Below are positions 30,129-37,877 of a stretch of DNA of 38,884 nt, piece by piece. The notes under the pieces were generated by a model. The model had not been told where the DNA came from, searched no databases, and saw only the letters and a program-made list of their open reading frames with translations. A program made the position numbers and the translations under genes. Positions within the stretch are counted from its first letter, which is position 1. Each line of letters begins with the position of its first letter. The DNA lies in assembly GCA_027001645.1 (NCBI GenBank), contig JALTMP010000316.1, positions 1 through 38,884 on the forward strand, read 5' to 3'. The DNA is from Candidatus Heimdallarchaeota archaeon. GTDB lineage: Archaea > Asgardarchaeota > Heimdallarchaeia > Heimdallarchaeales > JAJRWK01.

Positions 30129-30168
30129 CATTATAACTACTGTTCTAAGCGAAAAGCGTAGAACGGTG
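30129..30168 (+). promoter_or_regulatory. Promoter, leader hairpin and ribosome site of the TRAP-beta-like/Get3 unit
   Basis: CATTATAACTA (30129-30139) is a TATA-like box. GTTCTA (30142-30147) and TAGAAC (30159-30164) form a short hairpin in the leader. CGGTG (30164-30168) is eight bases before the second ATG (30177), which is why that start is chosen over 30171. Confidence 0.4.
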
Positions 30169-30176
30169 CAATGCTC

Positions 30177-30728
30177 ATGAACTCCTCTCGCACAAAACTC
30201 CTAACAATAATTTTTCTGACCGTCTTACTCGCTAGTTTTTCAACATCAATGGCAGTGGAAAAACCGACTCCCGCATTTGGGGCTCTTGATGTATCCAAAT
30301 ACATTGAGAAAACTGAACTTAGAGTCGGTGAACAAACCATTGCTCTCGTCAATATCACCAATTATGGAAATACCTCTGCATACAACGTCACCATCGAAGA
30401 ACCAAAGACCCCAGGAGGCGTCATCAAACTCGAAAATACTCCACACATCGACTTCATTGAAGAATTAAAACCCAATGCATCTTACGTTTACTACTTTCAA
30501 TTCAAACTTGTCGAGGAAGAAAAGGTCTTCATTCCTCCGACAAAAATCACTTGGAATGACATTAATGGTACAGAATATGAGGCCAGTTCTCAAGGCTATT
30601 TCTTATCTCCCGTTGTTGAAAGACAGCAAACCAGTGAGGGAAGATACTGGCTTTACTTATCGCTGATTTCAGCAGGAATTATTGCTCTTCCAACCATTCC
30701 ATTTCTACTCATTCGCTACAAAAAGTGA
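30177..30728 (+). CDS. TRAP-beta-like single-pass secretory membrane protein
   Basis: A 183-residue protein (from ATG 30177) with a cleavable-looking N-terminal signal peptide (LLTIIFLTVLLASFSTSMA), an Ig-like or DUF11-type beta domain with VGEQTIALVNITNYGNTSAYNVTIEEP and ELKPNASYVYYFQFKLVEEEKV, and a C-terminal TM (LYLSLISAGIIALPTIPFLLI) with a short basic tail RYKK. Its size, order and phrases match translocon-associated protein beta (SSR2), which has the same signal-peptide/beta-domain/TM/Lys-rich tail plan. Get3 follows after 28 bases. The alternative is a generic DUF11/CARDB-like surface protein; the family call is by eye. Confidence 0.6.
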   Translation: MNSSRTKLLTIIFLTVLLASFSTSMAVEKPTPAFGALDVSKYIEKTELRVGEQTIALVNITNYGNTSAYNVTIEEPKTPGGVIKLENTPHIDFIEELKPNASYVYYFQFKLVEEEKVFIPPTKITWNDINGTEYEASSQGYFLSPVVERQQTSEGRYWLYLSLISAGIIALPTIPFLLIRYKK

Positions 30729-30756
30729 AAGCAACAAAACATAATCGGTGCTACAT

Positions 30757-31734
30757 ATGAGTCTATCAAATATCGCTAACGACCCTAATAAGCGAATGAT
30801 ATTATTCGGTGGAAAAGGTGGAGTTGGAAAAACAAGCATTAGCTCGGCAACAGCGATCTACCTAGCAGAACAAGGAGACAAAGTTCTGATAATAAGTACT
30901 GATCCGGCTCATTCGCTGAGTGATGCATTCTCTCAAGATTTATCTGGTGGCGAAGTCATTCAAATAGAAGGTGTCGATGGCGATCTTTGTGGTCTTGAGA
31001 TCAGCCCTGAGAAAGGAACCGAAGAAGTAAAACACATGTTGGAAGAAGAAGGAGTGTCAGATGAGCTGAATCAATCCCTTAGCATGCTTGGCTTGGACGA
31101 TCTTACCAGTGATTTGCATCAAAACACACCACCAGGGATGGACGAAGCAGTAGCACTTTCCCAAGTCATGCAAATAGCAAGACAGGGCGATTATGATCGC
31201 ATCATTCTCGATACTGCCCCAACAGGTCATACTATTCGCTTGCTTTCACTTCCCGAATTCCTTGACAGTTTCTTAGGAAGACTTCTCAAAATGCGTGTCA
31301 AACTTAGCAATACCCTCGCTTTCTTCAAATCGATGGTTGGCATGGAAGCAGAAAAGGATCGCTCAGTAGAGATTATGGAGAAACTCAAGGAGAATATTCT
31401 TCAAATTAGAGAGGACTTGCAAAACCATACCGAAACAGAATTCGTAGTTGTTTCCATTCCAACACTCATGTCCGTTTATGAGAGTGAAAGACTCTTGGTA
31501 GCACTAACAGAACAAAACATTCTAGTTAGAAATGTAGTAATTAATCAAATCATGCCCAGAAATGAGAGCTGTCCTTTCTGTTCTGCCAGATACCATAGTC
31601 AGCAAGAGGTTTTGGAATACGCACGCCAAGTATTCTCCGATTACGTCCAAACAGAACTGCCTTACCTTGCAGAAGAAGTTAAGGGCGTTGAAAAGCTCCG
31701 AAAGCTAGCAAGTATGATCTTTTCAGACGCTTGA
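30757..31734 (+). CDS. get3: Get3/ArsA-family ATPase
   Basis: A 325-residue P-loop ATPase (from ATG 30757; the ORF track uses a GTG three codons earlier). The P loop is FGGKGGVGKTS (G18-T26), switch I is DPAHSLSDAF, switch II is LDTAPTGHTIRLLSLP, and C272-P-F-C275 is the CxxC that bridges the zinc-bound dimer of Get3. This points to a Get3-type tail-anchored protein targeting factor rather than a duplicated arsenite pump ATPase. An MDEA-like alpha-helical subdomain follows the nucleotide domain. CGGTG precedes the start. It is 28 bases after the TRAP-beta-like gene, so the two are probably co-transcribed. Confidence 0.9.
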   Translation: MSLSNIANDPNKRMILFGGKGGVGKTSISSATAIYLAEQGDKVLIISTDPAHSLSDAFSQDLSGGEVIQIEGVDGDLCGLEISPEKGTEEVKHMLEEEGVSDELNQSLSMLGLDDLTSDLHQNTPPGMDEAVALSQVMQIARQGDYDRIILDTAPTGHTIRLLSLPEFLDSFLGRLLKMRVKLSNTLAFFKSMVGMEAEKDRSVEIMEKLKENILQIREDLQNHTETEFVVVSIPTLMSVYESERLLVALTEQNILVRNVVINQIMPRNESCPFCSARYHSQQEVLEYARQVFSDYVQTELPYLAEEVKGVEKLRKLASMIFSDA

Positions 31735-31856
31735 ATAAGAAATGCAACGAATTCTTTGTTTCCCCGCCACGCTTACTACATTCATTCATTCATTCGCGTG
31801 AAAGTTAAGTCACAGGTCTCATCCAATCTACAAGTTTGAGATTCTGTTCTCGGATC

Positions 31857-31870
31857 AAAAATTCTATCTA
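31857..31870 (+). promoter_or_regulatory. Putative promoter of the MFS gene
   Basis: AAAAATTCTATCTA, about 28 bases before the GTG at 31892, suggests a leaderless GTG start. It is weak on its own. Confidence 0.3.
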
Positions 31871-31891
31871 GTTACCTTTTCTCCCAATCTT

Positions 31892-33217
31892 GTGGATTTT
31901 AGATTCGGAGAACTACATTACAATGAAATCCTTGGACTTTCATCCTTTCAATTCTTGATTTCTTTTAGAAGATCTGTTTTTTTCACTTTTCTTTCAATCT
32001 ACATGTACTTCGAGCTTGGAGTCAGTGCTACGCTCACTTCTTCAATGTTTTTCTGGTCGATGCTCGCGTCTAGTCTTTCTCAAACTCTTGTCTGGGGAAG
32101 AGTGTCTGATCGATTTAAGATCCGAAGGGATCTTATAGTAATAGGAGAAGTTTTCGCGGCCTTTGCCCACATTTTGTTATTCGAAGCACACAAGTTTGCC
32201 TATGAACAGATAGGAGCTGTTGAAAGTGGAATCGTGATCATAATAGGAATGACCATTATTGAATTCATTTGGAGCTCAAGCAACGTTGGTTGGTCTGCTC
32301 TTTTCGCCGATCTGACAACAGAAAAGACCCGTTCTAAACTGATTGGCGTTTTGTCTTCGCTGGGCGGTGCGGGAACTATTGTCGGATCGTTTCTAGCTGC
32401 ATATTTATATAATCAACCAAACGCGGGCGAGGGATTTAGAAGTGGAACCATTTTCTATGCAACTGCGATTCTTATTATGGTTTCTGCTATTCTCGTAAGA
32501 GTCCTATTGCCAGAACCCCTAAGAGATCAGAGAAGAATCCATAAAGAAATAGTGAAATCATCTACAAGAGAACAAAAACTGCCTCGAATGTATTATTTCT
32601 TTATAATCGCAAGCACGATCTATTTCATTGGCCTTTATTCATTTTTCATTCCTGTTGTACTCTACGCGAGGCTACCCTCAACATTCGGGGCTTCAGAAAC
32701 ACAAATTGCGTTACTAAGATCTTCTGGAGCGCTGGCAACAATGGCGATTGGGCCGGTCGTTTCCATTATCGCAACTAAGTTTGGAGCAAATAAAGGAATC
32801 TTATTCAGCACCTTGTTTGTTGCAGCTTCTGTTCCATTCTTCATCCAAACCAACAATTATGGCACTTATCTTGTCTTTGTTATGCTTCTAAGTGGAATGA
32901 CAAATGCTGCTTCACAATTCTCCTACTTGATTGCAGCAAGAATCATTCCACGAGAAATTCGAGGGAAAGGATTTGGCTACTATAATGGTCTTATTTTCTT
33001 CTCATTTGGTGCAGGTGGGCTCTTAATCACCGGCCCGATTATTGACTATACTCTTAAGCTTGGTTTTTCTGAAAAACAATCATTTCAATGGGCATTCATA
33101 GGAGCGCTTATCGCAACGCTTATCGGCCTTGTCATGCACTTCCCGGTCTTCTCGAAGTATCCTGACCAAACATCATTAGATGAAAGCAAAGTACTGTCCG
33201 AAGCAGTAGATTATTGA
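31892..33217 (+). CDS. Major facilitator superfamily transporter
   Basis: A 441-residue, 12-TM transporter. The hydrophilic loop after TM2 has WGRVSDRFKIRRDLI, the MFS motif A (G-x-x-x-D-R-x-G-R-R). TM4-5 contain WSALFADLTTEKTRSKLIGVLSSLGGAGTIVGSF. The central loop is long and basic (LPEPLRDQRRIHKEIVKSS), and RIIPREIRGKGFGYYNGLIFFSFGAGGLLITG is in the second half. The start is GTG and no earlier in-frame Met exists. The first TM is preceded by an unusually aromatic stretch (FRFGELHYNEILGL). The substrate is unknown; the closest pattern is the general sugar or drug porter type. Confidence 0.9.
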   Translation: MDFRFGELHYNEILGLSSFQFLISFRRSVFFTFLSIYMYFELGVSATLTSSMFFWSMLASSLSQTLVWGRVSDRFKIRRDLIVIGEVFAAFAHILLFEAHKFAYEQIGAVESGIVIIIGMTIIEFIWSSSNVGWSALFADLTTEKTRSKLIGVLSSLGGAGTIVGSFLAAYLYNQPNAGEGFRSGTIFYATAILIMVSAILVRVLLPEPLRDQRRIHKEIVKSSTREQKLPRMYYFFIIASTIYFIGLYSFFIPVVLYARLPSTFGASETQIALLRSSGALATMAIGPVVSIIATKFGANKGILFSTLFVAASVPFFIQTNNYGTYLVFVMLLSGMTNAASQFSYLIAARIIPREIRGKGFGYYNGLIFFSFGAGGLLITGPIIDYTLKLGFSEKQSFQWAFIGALIATLIGLVMHFPVFSKYPDQTSLDESKVLSEAVDY

Positions 33218-33268
33218 TCGCGACATTGACTGGGAAATAGATAATAATTTTTCAAACAACTTTTCGCC

Positions 33269-34297
33269 ATGATCGATTTGAGAAGTGATACGGTTACCTT
33301 ACCTACAAAAGAAATGCTAGAATCTGTCCTCGAAGCCAGACTTGGTGATGATGTTAGTCGAGAAGATGAAACAGTAAACACTTTGGAGGAAACTGCCGCA
33401 AAGCTGTTGGGAAAAGAGGCAGGCTTGCTAGTTACGAGTGGAACACAGGGAAATCTTGTAAGCATCATGACTCATACAACCCCTGGTGACGAGGTCTACA
33501 TGGAAGCTGAAAGTCATGTCTATTATTACGAGGTAGGTGGACTATCAGCTATTGCTGGAGTAATTCCTCACTTGATTCCAGGAAATAGAGGACAAATCCC
33601 TCCCGAGACTCTCGAAGAAGAATTGCGACCGCCAAACATTCACTTTCCCAATCCCCGCCTAGTTGTCATAGAAAACACACATAATAGGGCCGGAGGAACA
33701 GTCATTCCACAAGAGAACATCAAAGCTATTGCAGACATTAGTCACGACCGCGGTCTTTCATTGCACATAGATGGTGCGAGAATCTTCAATGCTGCAGTTG
33801 CTCTAAACGTAGATGTTGCAAAACTAGTAGAACCAGCAGATTCCATCACCTTTTGTCTTTCTAAAGGATTGTCTGCTCCTGTTGGGTCTGTAATTGTTGG
33901 TTCTGAGGAATTCATAGAAAAAGCAAGGAAATACAGAAAAATGTTAGGAGGAGGCATGAGACAAGCCGGCATCATTGCAGCACCTGGTCTTGTAGCCTTG
34001 AAAACAATGATCGAGAGGTTACGAGAAGATCACGAAAACGCCAGGATTCTTGCCGAAAACCTCACATCGATTGAAAACTTGAAGGTGTGGCCCGTGGAAA
34101 CAAACATCGTGATCGTGGATCTGGCTAATACTGGATATCAATCTACTGATTTTCTCCAGAAACTAGAACAAAGAGGTGTTAGAGCCGTTTCTTTTGGAAA
34201 GACCTTAGTGAGGTTCACGACGCATCGAATGGTTTCCAAAGAAGACGTGTTACAAGCTTTTACCATTGTTGCATCAATTCTTGAATCAAATAATTGA
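33269..34297 (+). CDS. ltaE: Low-specificity L-threonine aldolase
   Basis: A 342-residue PLP enzyme of the threonine aldolase/beta-eliminating lyase family, which cleaves L-threonine to glycine and acetaldehyde. It opens with MIDLRSDTVTLPTKEML, the family's hallmark N-terminus. Then come DDVSREDETVNTLEE, LLVTSGTQGN for PLP phosphate binding, IENTHNRAGGTVIP, HIDGARIFNAA, and FCLSKGLSAPVGS with PLP lysine K199. The C-terminal VRFTTHRMV also fits. An AT-rich box is about 27 bases before the ATG, so the mRNA is probably leaderless. The MFS transporter upstream is a separate unit. Confidence 0.95.
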   Translation: MIDLRSDTVTLPTKEMLESVLEARLGDDVSREDETVNTLEETAAKLLGKEAGLLVTSGTQGNLVSIMTHTTPGDEVYMEAESHVYYYEVGGLSAIAGVIPHLIPGNRGQIPPETLEEELRPPNIHFPNPRLVVIENTHNRAGGTVIPQENIKAIADISHDRGLSLHIDGARIFNAAVALNVDVAKLVEPADSITFCLSKGLSAPVGSVIVGSEEFIEKARKYRKMLGGGMRQAGIIAAPGLVALKTMIERLREDHENARILAENLTSIENLKVWPVETNIVIVDLANTGYQSTDFLQKLEQRGVRAVSFGKTLVRFTTHRMVSKEDVLQAFTIVASILESNN

Positions 34298-34390
34298 TTT
34301 GCTTCAGAAATTTCCTATTCTTTTATCGTGATTTTTTGTCTTTGTCGAGAAACCTTGTTATAAGAGGACATCCATTATTGGTTGATCAAT

Positions 34391-35149
34391 ATGAATTTGG
34401 ATCGAGAATTCGAGGTAGATTATTGGCGCACGGGAATGCATGGCATAGAATTAGGAATCAAAAAGCAACAAGAGCTCATGTCCAAGTCGAGACAGTTCAC
34501 TAAAGATATGGACATTATTGGTCAAGTCATTGAGAAGGATGATACCACTCGGTATCTGGCAATAAGAACTAGCGAATGGGAAGCAAGCCCTGTGGACAGA
34601 AGACTCATCCTCAAGACCTTCACAAAAGGATTGAGCTGGCGAGGGTCATTGGAACAATTGACAGCAAAGACAATGTCCCAATCGATTGCTGCTCGCAAGC
34701 CGTTACCCGTTTTTGTCATTAATCTGAGTGGTACTGATTCACTAATCACCCTAGAACGAGTTAATCGATCTATGTCGTTTGATAAGAAAATATTTGCTTT
34801 CACAATAGTTGATGAAGGAATAGCTCATCCTTTTTATTTTGAAGAAAACCGATTAACTTTTGGAAGCGACTGGACGGTACACAACGCAAAAAAACAAAAG
34901 GTTGCCAATATCAACGGTTCAAAGCTCAATATCGGAGGAAAATTCGTAATAAAAATGGCATCTAAAGGAGTGCCAAATGATCTTGATGATGCAATCATTC
35001 TATTCACTGCAATTGCCAAATTTTACAAGGACGTGGTTAAATCAGTCAAGAAGAGAGTAAAGTATATTCAAAAATCAAAAGACGCATGGATCAAACTGGA
35101 CAGTGATGAGAGGATGCTCTACCGCAATCCTCGAAAAATGACTTATTGA
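34391..35149 (+). CDS. LURP-one-related (LOR)-like protein
   Basis: A 252-residue soluble protein (from ATG 34391; the track uses a TTG three codons earlier). The N-terminal half is unassigned. The second half (about 130-200) reads as a LURP-one/tubby-like beta barrel: FAFTIVDEGIAHPFYFEENRLTFGSDWTVHNAKKQKVANINGSKLNIGGKFVIKM, matching the D-x-x-G-x-x-V ... L-x-G-x-x-x-I-x-x ... K-x-x-x-I-x-G-K pattern of those proteins. The last 45 residues are basic and helical (FYKDVVKSVKKRVKYIQKS). A TATA-like box (TTGTTATAAGAGG, 34355-34367) at -29 supports the ATG. A lipid-related function is known for some relatives only. Confidence 0.6.
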   Translation: MNLDREFEVDYWRTGMHGIELGIKKQQELMSKSRQFTKDMDIIGQVIEKDDTTRYLAIRTSEWEASPVDRRLILKTFTKGLSWRGSLEQLTAKTMSQSIAARKPLPVFVINLSGTDSLITLERVNRSMSFDKKIFAFTIVDEGIAHPFYFEENRLTFGSDWTVHNAKKQKVANINGSKLNIGGKFVIKMASKGVPNDLDDAIILFTAIAKFYKDVVKSVKKRVKYIQKSKDAWIKLDSDERMLYRNPRKMTY

Positions 35150-35194
35150 ACAAAATGCTTCCCGAATGATCTACTGCTTTCCAAAAGTCAACCG

Positions 35195-35234
35195 ATTTTT
35201 CCTTTTCTTTTCACATCGTTATTTTCCTTCCTTC
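35195..35234 (+). terminator. T-rich terminator after the LOR-like gene
   Basis: A string of T and C runs (GATTTTTCCTTTTCTTTTCAC and TTATTTTCCTTCC) begins about 45 bases after the stop, without a hairpin. This fits archaeal U-tract termination. Confidence 0.4.
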
Positions 35235-35380
35235 AAATTCACGCAAGAGTTAAAAAAACTGGGCTGTAATTACTTTTCAGTAGAACTATCCACGATCATT
35301 GATCAAATTCCGAGTAACAAAAGACCGATCATAATGTGACTCGTGGGAAAGCAACAAAATAAAGTGCGAGGAGAATAAAA

Positions 35381-37267
35381 ATGGCATTCTATAGCCAAAT
35401 CCGATTTATACTCTTGATTTCGTTCATTGTAATAATTACGTCTTTCGCGATCACATCCACCGCCCCTATCTATTTCGACCGAACAGAGATTGCTCCAAGG
35501 CAAGAAGCTGCCAACATCAACACGGAGATTTTTGAAAAACTCCTAGAGTTTCGGACAGTTACTCTGAGAATCCTGTATGAAAGCTATGCAACCTTCACTA
35601 CGAAAAGTATCGGAACCGAAAGTACGTTCGTTAGATCATCAATTCTGGATGATATTCTCCTTGCATATTCCGAGTTCATAGATACAGCCGAGAAACGAAG
35701 CAAAATCCAGGACGACTTTTCAAACAACTTCACGATTGCAGTAGAAGACATTAGGCAAACATTCACGGAAGAAATCGATATTATCTTTGATTATCTTTAT
35801 GCCGTAGAATCCAGAATTCAACAAATAATTGGTCTAAACAAGATCAGCTATGATTCAGTATCGCATATTCAAGAGGAAATTGATGGCAATGATACTATTA
35901 TTCAAGAATGGCTTAATAATCGAACTACTTATGCTAACAAAATCGTGGGCGTAAACCAGACCGAAACGCTAAGAATACTTAATTCAACAATTATTATCTC
36001 ACAACTTTGGAGTGACGTTCAAATAAAAGCGAAGGCTGAATTATCCAATCTTCTAGCCCTATCAGTAGAAAGCTTCACCGAAGAACAAGTAGGTCAAATA
36101 AGGGATAATCTTGCCACTAGTTTAACAGGAATAAGCTCCACTTATACAAACGCGAGCGTTGAGATATTAAATTCAACAGAAAAAGCATTTCTAGACCCGT
36201 TTTTCATCGATCTCGTCGATGACATCATTGAGGATTCTCAAATTATTTCCCAGAATCTTCTTGACATTCTCACACTCACAAAAGATATTGGTAGAATCAC
36301 CAGCAGTGCCAGTACTGGAATTCCTGGTAGTCTTGGCAATCTTGTCGATAAACTAGATACTCTTGCTTCACTATTGCAAGAAGATGTGCAAAGAAAGCGT
36401 CAAGAAGTGGATTTCCAAAAACAGCAAACACAACAAACAATCCTAACGGTGAATATCGTTACTATCATTATTGTTGCGTTCCTTATTGCGATAAGTAGTG
36501 CCAAGATCATACCCCCATTAGGTGATCTAAGAAAGAAAGCGACCATGCTCTCTCAAGGTAATCTCAGAGTAGACCTCTTCAATCCAACGGGTAGCGATGA
36601 GCTCTCCGAAGTACAACAAGCTTTTGACATGATGGTTCTGTCCATGAAAGAAGTCATCCATCAAGGCCAAGAAGTAGCTGAACGAGTTGCTGGGATTTCT
36701 GAAGAATTAGCTGCGGCATCTGAACAAGCTTCTTCCAGTGTGCAAGAGGTGTCAGCAACAGTTTCAGAGATCAGCTATGGCGCCAGTGAACAAACTGAAA
36801 TGGTTAATCGCGTCTCCGAGCAATTGCAAGAACTGATTGCTTATGTGAGTGATGCGTCAGAAAAAATCACTGATGCGGCGGAATTTGTTCGAAAGGTATC
36901 CAAAAGATCGAACATTCTCGGACTCAACGCTTCAATTGAGGCTGCAAAAGCAGGGATCTACGGAAGGGGATTCGGAATTGTTGCCCAAAGCATCAGAGAA
37001 CTGGCTGATGATACGAAAAGCCGTGCTGAAGAGATAGCGGATCTAGTGGACACCATTAATCGAACGTTAAAACAGACCGTGGAGGACGTTGCAAGCGCAG
37101 TGGAAAGAGTTCGTGAAGTGGCCGAAGAAAACGCCGCAGGTTCAGAAGAGGCTAATGCAGCATCTGAAGAACAAACTGCGATGATGGAAGAAGTTAGTAG
37201 CACTGCGAATGAATTGTCTAACCTCTCTCAAGAACTCATCAAAGTCCTTTCTAAATTCGAGACATAA
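35381..37267 (+). CDS. Methyl-accepting chemotaxis-type receptor
   Basis: A 628-residue transducer with TM1 (RFILLISFIVIITSFAITS at about 7-26), an alpha-helical extracellular domain of about 320 residues, TM2 (VNIVTIIIVAFLIAISSAKII at about 355-376), HAMP (PPLGDLRKKATMLSQGNLRVDLFNP...SDELSEVQQAFDMM) and a coiled-coil signalling domain. The hairpin region is SNILGLNASIEAAKAGIYGRGFGIVAQSIRELADDTKSRAEEI, the standard MCP tip with small substitutions (usually TNLLALNAAIEAARAGE). The cytoplasmic domain is short. GAGGAG is placed well before the ATG. No cheA, cheW or methylation genes are in the window. Confidence 0.92.
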   Translation: MAFYSQIRFILLISFIVIITSFAITSTAPIYFDRTEIAPRQEAANINTEIFEKLLEFRTVTLRILYESYATFTTKSIGTESTFVRSSILDDILLAYSEFIDTAEKRSKIQDDFSNNFTIAVEDIRQTFTEEIDIIFDYLYAVESRIQQIIGLNKISYDSVSHIQEEIDGNDTIIQEWLNNRTTYANKIVGVNQTETLRILNSTIIISQLWSDVQIKAKAELSNLLALSVESFTEEQVGQIRDNLATSLTGISSTYTNASVEILNSTEKAFLDPFFIDLVDDIIEDSQIISQNLLDILTLTKDIGRITSSASTGIPGSLGNLVDKLDTLASLLQEDVQRKRQEVDFQKQQTQQTILTVNIVTIIIVAFLIAISSAKIIPPLGDLRKKATMLSQGNLRVDLFNPTGSDELSEVQQAFDMMVLSMKEVIHQGQEVAERVAGISEELAAASEQASSSVQEVSATVSEISYGASEQTEMVNRVSEQLQELIAYVSDASEKITDAAEFVRKVSKRSNILGLNASIEAAKAGIYGRGFGIVAQSIRELADDTKSRAEEIADLVDTINRTLKQTVEDVASAVERVREVAEENAAGSEEANAASEEQTAMMEEVSSTANELSNLSQELIKVLSKFET

Positions 37268-37280
37268 AGTATGTTGAACT

Positions 37281-37322
37281 TGTTTTTCTTCTCTTTCTTC
37301 TTTTTGATTTTATTCCCCTTCA
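37281..37322 (+). terminator. Pyrimidine-rich terminator after the receptor gene
   Basis: TGTTTTTCTTCTCTTTCTTCTTTTTGATTTTATTCCCC begins 13 bases after the stop codon. A U-tract of this length without a hairpin fits archaeal termination. Confidence 0.5.
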
Positions 37323-37439
37323 CTGTGCTCAAAATTAAAGCAAACTGTTCTCCGTCCACCATTACGTTTATTACTTTGGGATTATGTTTGAATACTGAAG
37401 TTTCATTTCCTTCATGAAAGAAAATTAGGTGCCCGAATA

Positions 37440-37694
37440 ATGGTAGAAATCTCCGTGCAATTGACAGACGATGAATGGAAATTAATCTCGATGCTTGCAT
37501 CGAGCGAGGGAAAAGCTCCTGAAAAAGTTCTAACAGAATTAGTTCAGGAATTCTTGGGGAAAAAAAGAGTAGAAATTGCCATTCAGCAATTGCGCGAAGA
37601 AAAAGTGAGTTTTCGAAGCGCGTGGAAATTAAGCGGCCTCCCCTTACCCAAGTTTATCGAAGAAGTAACCAAGGCCGGCATATCAGTTTCATAA
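37440..37694 (+). CDS. RHH plus UPF0175 antitoxin-like protein
   Basis: An 84-residue protein. The first half (MVEISVQLTDDEWKLISMLASSEGKAPEKVLTELVQEFL) is a ribbon-helix-helix-like DNA-binding region. The second (EIAIQQLREEKVSFRSAWKLSGLPLPKFIEEVTKAGI) matches the UPF0175 family pattern A-x-x-L-x-x-x-x-I-S-x-x-x-A-x-x-L-x-G-x-x-x-x-x-F-x-x-x-L-x-x-x-G-I. Such proteins usually precede a PIN toxin gene. Here no toxin ORF follows: the next gene, after about 180 bases, is a COG2403 GTPase. It may be an orphan antitoxin or a plain regulator. Confidence 0.72.
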   Translation: MVEISVQLTDDEWKLISMLASSEGKAPEKVLTELVQEFLGKKRVEIAIQQLREEKVSFRSAWKLSGLPLPKFIEEVTKAGISVS

Positions 37695-37834
37695 CACGAC
37701 GTATTCTCACAGCAATCAAAGCCAGTCTCTTGTCCGAAAGATTTTCATTTTTGTTCATCACTATTTGTTCTCATCGTTTCAGTTGTTGATTCTTATCATG
37801 GGATTAGCACATGATTTTTTCTAACAAGGACAAT

Positions 37835-37870
37835 TCTTTATACTGGTCAGACCTATGCCCTCGTGAGGTG
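37835..37870 (+). promoter_or_regulatory. Promoter and ribosome site of the COG2403-like gene
   Basis: TTTATACTGG (about 37837-37846) is a TATA-like box, and GAGGTG (37865-37870) sits seven bases before the GTG start at 37878. The match of ribosome site and GTG spacing decides the start. Confidence 0.5.
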
Positions 37871-37877
37871 CTATTTT

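Noticed and set aside
30748-31734. Calling the ATPase ArsA (arsenite pump)
   Set aside because: It has a single nucleotide domain and a CPFC zinc motif like Get3, and no ars genes are adjacent.
31779-31797. Short TTCA tandem repeat (about four copies) in the Get3-MFS spacer
   Set aside because: Too short to call a microsatellite of interest or a CRISPR-like array.
37228-37500. Minus-strand ORF (90 aa) between the receptor and the RHH gene, with a protein-like stretch (KVINVMVDGEQFALILSTVKG)
   Set aside because: It overlaps the receptor 3' end and the RHH start, its C-terminus reads through the pyrimidine-rich terminator as a poly-Lys run, and no ribosome site or promoter was visible. A shorter real peptide is possible but unsupported.
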